A DNA stretch of 43,053 nucleotides from Albidovulum sp. (GTDB lineage Bacteria > Pseudomonadota > Alphaproteobacteria > Rhodobacterales > Rhodobacteraceae), in NCBI GenBank assembly GCA_015487815.1, contig WFPA01000236.1:1-43053 (forward strand), in the 5' to 3' direction. How positions within the stretch are numbered: the stretch's first letter is position 1; every line of letters begins with the position of its first letter. The notes beneath the pieces were generated by a model. The model saw only the letters and a list, made by a program, of their open reading frames with translations, ran no database searches and was not told the origin of the DNA. Both the position numbers and the translations under genes were made by a program. Below, piece after piece: positions 40,430-43,053 of this stretch.

Positions 40430-42604
40430 GTGAGCGGAGCCTTCGACAAGCTTGTCCGCCCGGTTCAGAAATGGATCCGGAGACAGGGATGGGGCGAACT
40501 GCGCGACATCCAGGCGCGCGCCATACGGTCAATCTGCGACAGCGACACAGACCTGATCATTGCCGCATCTACGGCGGGGGGAAAAACCGAAGCCGCGTTC
40601 CTTCCGCTGATCTCGCAAGTCCTGGATGCGCCCGCGGACATGGCGGGCTTCGATCTACTTTACATAGGTCCACTCAAGGCGCTGATCACCGATCAGGCCG
40701 GGCGGCTCGATGACATTTGCCGCGAGGCGGAGCTTCCCGTGGTCCCCTGGCACGGCGATGTATCGCAGTCGATCAAGTCCCGCGCATTGAAGAAGCCAAG
40801 CGGTATTCTTCTTATTACGCCCGAGTCGCTTGAGGCCCTCTTCATCCGGCGGGGCCTTGAAATACCGCGTCTCTTCGGCACCACTCGCGCCGTGGTGATC
40901 GACGAACTTCACAGCGTTCTCGATAGCGAGCGCGGCATCCAGATGCGCTCCCTGCTCAACCGTCTGGAACTTGCGGTCAAACGACCGATCCGGCGCGTTG
41001 GGCTCTCGGCAACACTCGGGGACATGGAACTCGCCCGAACCTATTTGCGCCCCGACGACCCAACAAATGTCGCACTGATCGAGGCTGAAGGCGGCGAGGC
41101 CGAACTTCGACTCCAACTGCGGGGTTATATTTCGGGTGAGGAAGACGAAACCGCCCCCTCTGCCACCGACGCGATTTCCGCCCACTTGTTCCAGAATTTG
41201 CGCGGAAAGGACAATCTGGTGTTCGCGGGTGCGCGCCAGTCCGTCGAGATATATGCCGACAGGCTGCGCGAACTCTGTGAACGCGAACATCTTCCACAGG
41301 AGTTTTACCCCCATCATGCAAGCCTGTCGCGTGAACACAGGGATTTCGTCGAACGCCGTCTGAAGGACCCCCAGAAACCCACAACCGCAATTTGTACGTC
41401 GACGCTGGAGTTGGGCATCGACATCGGTGACGTTACCTGTGTCGCACAAATCGGGGCACCGTTCACTGTCGCGGCTCTCAGGCAGCGCCTCGGACGCTCA
41501 GGTCGTCGAGAAGGACAACCCGCGATCCTGAGACAATATGCGGTGGAAGCAAGGTTGACCCCAGAGAGCAGCTTTGTGGACAGGCTGCGTCTTGGCCTTG
41601 TACGGTCCATCGCGATGATTGACCTCCTCCTCGAAGGCTGGTGCGAACCACCCAGGCGTGAGGCGCTACATCTGTCGACGTTGGTGCATCAGGTCCTTTC
41701 GGTCATAGCCGAGCGGGGTGGGGCATCGGCCAGCCGTCTCTATCACGATCTGTGCCGCACAGGGCCGTTTCGAATGGTGACAACCGCAACCTTCGCTGCG
41801 GTCCTGCGCGCGCTTGGTGATGCGGATCCAGGCTTGATAGAGCAAACCGAGGGCGGGCTACTCTTGCTGGGACCCGGAGGCGAACGACTGGTTGAGCACT
41901 ACAGTTTCTACGCCGTTTTCAAGACACCCGAGGAATTTCGGCTGGTCGCCGAAGGTCGGGATCTCGGCACACTTCCGGTCGATAACGTCATGTCACCGGG
42001 GATGATGCTGATATTCTCGGGCCGCCGCTGGATCGTGCAGGAAATCCATGACCGGGAGAAGGTCATCATGGTGACCCCTGCGAAGGCGGGCACGCCGCCC
42101 GTTTTCGGCGGTGATCCAGGGGACATCCATGACAAGGTCGTTGAAAGGATGTTCGCGATCCTGGAAGGCGATAATCAGCCAGCATACATGAACCTCACAG
42201 CAAGAGAGATGCTCGAGGAAGCCCGCTTCAACTACGAGCAACTGGGGTTTGCAGAAAGCCGTATAATCTCTAGGGATAAAGGGTCTGCAATCCTAGCAAC
42301 CCGCGCCGGGACCGTGAAGACGGCAACACTCGCACTGGCACTTCGCAGCCAAGGATATCAAGTGGAACGCCACGATGGTTTCCTGGAAGTCAAGGCCGAT
42401 CAGGACGCCACGCCCCTGCTGGAAACCCTCAGGGCTTTAAGCGACGCGAAGCAGGTGGATCTGTTCGCAGACGGCACGAACCTGCAGTTCGAAAAGTTCC
42501 ACCCCTATCTACCCCGCGAATTGCTCGCCCAAGATGCCTTGTCGACAAGGCTCGATGCTGAAGCTCTGCCAGACCTTTGCAGCGAGCTTGTCAAACGGAA
42601 ATGA
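40430..42604 (+). CDS. sngC: Shango DEAD/H-box helicase (Lhr/BrxHI-like)
   Basis: The protein has 724 residues from a GTG at 40430, nine bases after the ATPase stop. Motifs: I ASTAGGKTE (46-54), II DELH (158-161), III SATLG (193-197), and VI QRLGRSGRREG (about 350), with TSTLELGIDIGDV (motif V region) before it. The C-terminal 300 residues carry a winged helix and an Lhr-like extension. It should translocate on nucleic acid and with SngB form the effector part of the system. Confidence 0.9.
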   Translation: MSGAFDKLVRPVQKWIRRQGWGELRDIQARAIRSICDSDTDLIIAASTAGGKTEAAFLPLISQVLDAPADMAGFDLLYIGPLKALITDQAGRLDDICREAELPVVPWHGDVSQSIKSRALKKPSGILLITPESLEALFIRRGLEIPRLFGTTRAVVIDELHSVLDSERGIQMRSLLNRLELAVKRPIRRVGLSATLGDMELARTYLRPDDPTNVALIEAEGGEAELRLQLRGYISGEEDETAPSATDAISAHLFQNLRGKDNLVFAGARQSVEIYADRLRELCEREHLPQEFYPHHASLSREHRDFVERRLKDPQKPTTAICTSTLELGIDIGDVTCVAQIGAPFTVAALRQRLGRSGRREGQPAILRQYAVEARLTPESSFVDRLRLGLVRSIAMIDLLLEGWCEPPRREALHLSTLVHQVLSVIAERGGASASRLYHDLCRTGPFRMVTTATFAAVLRALGDADPGLIEQTEGGLLLLGPGGERLVEHYSFYAVFKTPEEFRLVAEGRDLGTLPVDNVMSPGMMLIFSGRRWIVQEIHDREKVIMVTPAKAGTPPVFGGDPGDIHDKVVERMFAILEGDNQPAYMNLTAREMLEEARFNYEQLGFAESRIISRDKGSAILATRAGTVKTATLALALRSQGYQVERHDGFLEVKADQDATPLLETLRALSDAKQVDLFADGTNLQFEKFHPYLPRELLAQDALSTRLDAEALPDLCSELVKRK

Positions 42605-42903
42605 AGAGGCGACGCACACGCTCTGGTGACCAGTTCAGCGAACGTCCGACCCCGGTCGGTTTTCGGCAAACGCCACAGACATCGAAGTGTTTAGGTTGCG
42701 TTACAGATTTTTCTTTCGAAATCAGTGCATTGCGAAAAATTCACCAAATCACCGCAGTCATGAGGTTCAGAGAAAAACGGCCCGGAGAGACCAATTTCGG
42801 GCATTTTGCGCGGACAAAGGTGAATAGCCCACCTGCGTAACCCTTGAAAACAACGGGAAAATTCGGCGGCTATGGGGGAAGAGAAACATTCCTCACAGGA
42901 CGG
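42605..42903. other. 299-base gap between Shango and tRNA-Ser
   Basis: No gene with a ribosome binding site is found. The region is GC-poorer (for example TTACAGATTTTTCTTTCGA at 42701-42719) and may be the element's right flank or attachment region. No tRNA-derived repeat is seen within it by eye. Confidence 0.4.
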
Positions 42904-42993
42904 TGGCGGAGAGACAGGGATTCGAACCCTGGAGACGGTTTCCCGCCTACACGCGTTCCAGGCGTGCGCCTTCGACCACTCGGCCACCTCTCC
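42904..42993 (-). tRNA. tRNA-Ser (anticodon GGA)
   Basis: The minus strand folds as a class II tRNA: acceptor GGAGAGG (42987-42993) pairs with TCTCTCC, discriminator G, then an encoded CCA (42904-42906). The anticodon loop CTGGAAC in the stem CACGC/GCGTG gives anticodon GGA (Ser UCC/UCU). The T-arm GGGTTCGAATCCC is canonical and there is a long variable arm. Total 90 bases with CCA. It is likely the host chromosome border of the element or its integration neighbour. Confidence 0.95.
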
Positions 42994-43053
42994 GCTGCAG
43001 GGGCTTCTACATCCTCCCGGGCCTCTCTTGCAAGAGGCAGGAAGGAGAAAACC

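Noticed and set aside
39113-42604. A BREX system (BrxD plus helicase)
   Set aside because: No PglZ, PglX, BrxA or BrxB genes are present; the TerB gene in front points to Shango.
42904-42993. tRNA 3' end as an attachment core repeated in the window
   Set aside because: I found no second copy of the T-arm or acceptor sequence by eye; the other end of the element is outside the window.

Overview
The window is high-GC alphaproteobacterial DNA, most like Rhodobacterales judging by the phage families present (DUF6441, DUF6362, DUF7220, DUF2924 and DUF3489 types) and by codon use; the species cannot be named. It holds most of a lambda-like siphophage prophage with inserted cargo, and ends at a tRNA-Ser(GGA) gene on the right. 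The left edge cuts the tape-measure gene, so the tail-fibre and lysis genes and the left end of the element are not visible.

Layout. 1-15543 (minus strand, read right to left) is the late operon: small terminase, large terminase interrupted by an intein, gpW connector, portal, ClpP-type prohead protease, gpD decoration protein, gpE capsid protein, head-tail joining protein, DUF6441, [cargo], tail terminator, tail tube, tail-assembly chaperones joined by a -1 frameshift signal, and tape measure. 15658-17737 (plus strand) holds three small phage genes and a GC-poorer cargo gene. 17715-31489 (minus strand) is the early operon: a sigma-like regulator and a Com-like zinc ribbon upstream, then Sak4-like ATPase, an SSB-like protein, a Cas4-like nuclease, a Dda/RecD-type helicase, a primase/helicase, a RuvC-like resolvase, DUF6362, and a ParB-methyltransferase fusion. 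31571-33802 is a 743-residue protein I do not recognise. 33982-36312 (plus strand) is a cassette of a small ORF, DUF2924, a large serine recombinase and an HTH protein. 36535-42604 (plus strand) is a complete three-gene Shango-type anti-phage system (TerB protein, BrxD-like ATPase, DEAD/H helicase).

The most interesting item is a GC-poor four-gene operon at 3596-6602, set between head-tail genes. It encodes a small protein predicted to expose an N-terminal glycine (GSTGSGSFSDYPG), a PfkB-type kinase fused to a nucleoside 2-deoxyribosyltransferase, a QueC-like enzyme and an OGG/Nth-like HhH glycosylase. The toolkit resembles that of type IV CBASS and Qat, but no CD-NTase, QatA or QatD is present, so it may be a separate deazaguanine-linked defence system carried as prophage cargo.

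Other points: a class 3 (WCT-type) intein with a LAGLIDADG domain splits the terminase Walker A motif and carries an apparent one-base frameshift; a dense set of 9-bp iteron-like repeats lies inside the primase gene, as the lambda origin lies inside gene O; and a vestigial second copy of the tail-terminator 3' end marks a recombination seam.
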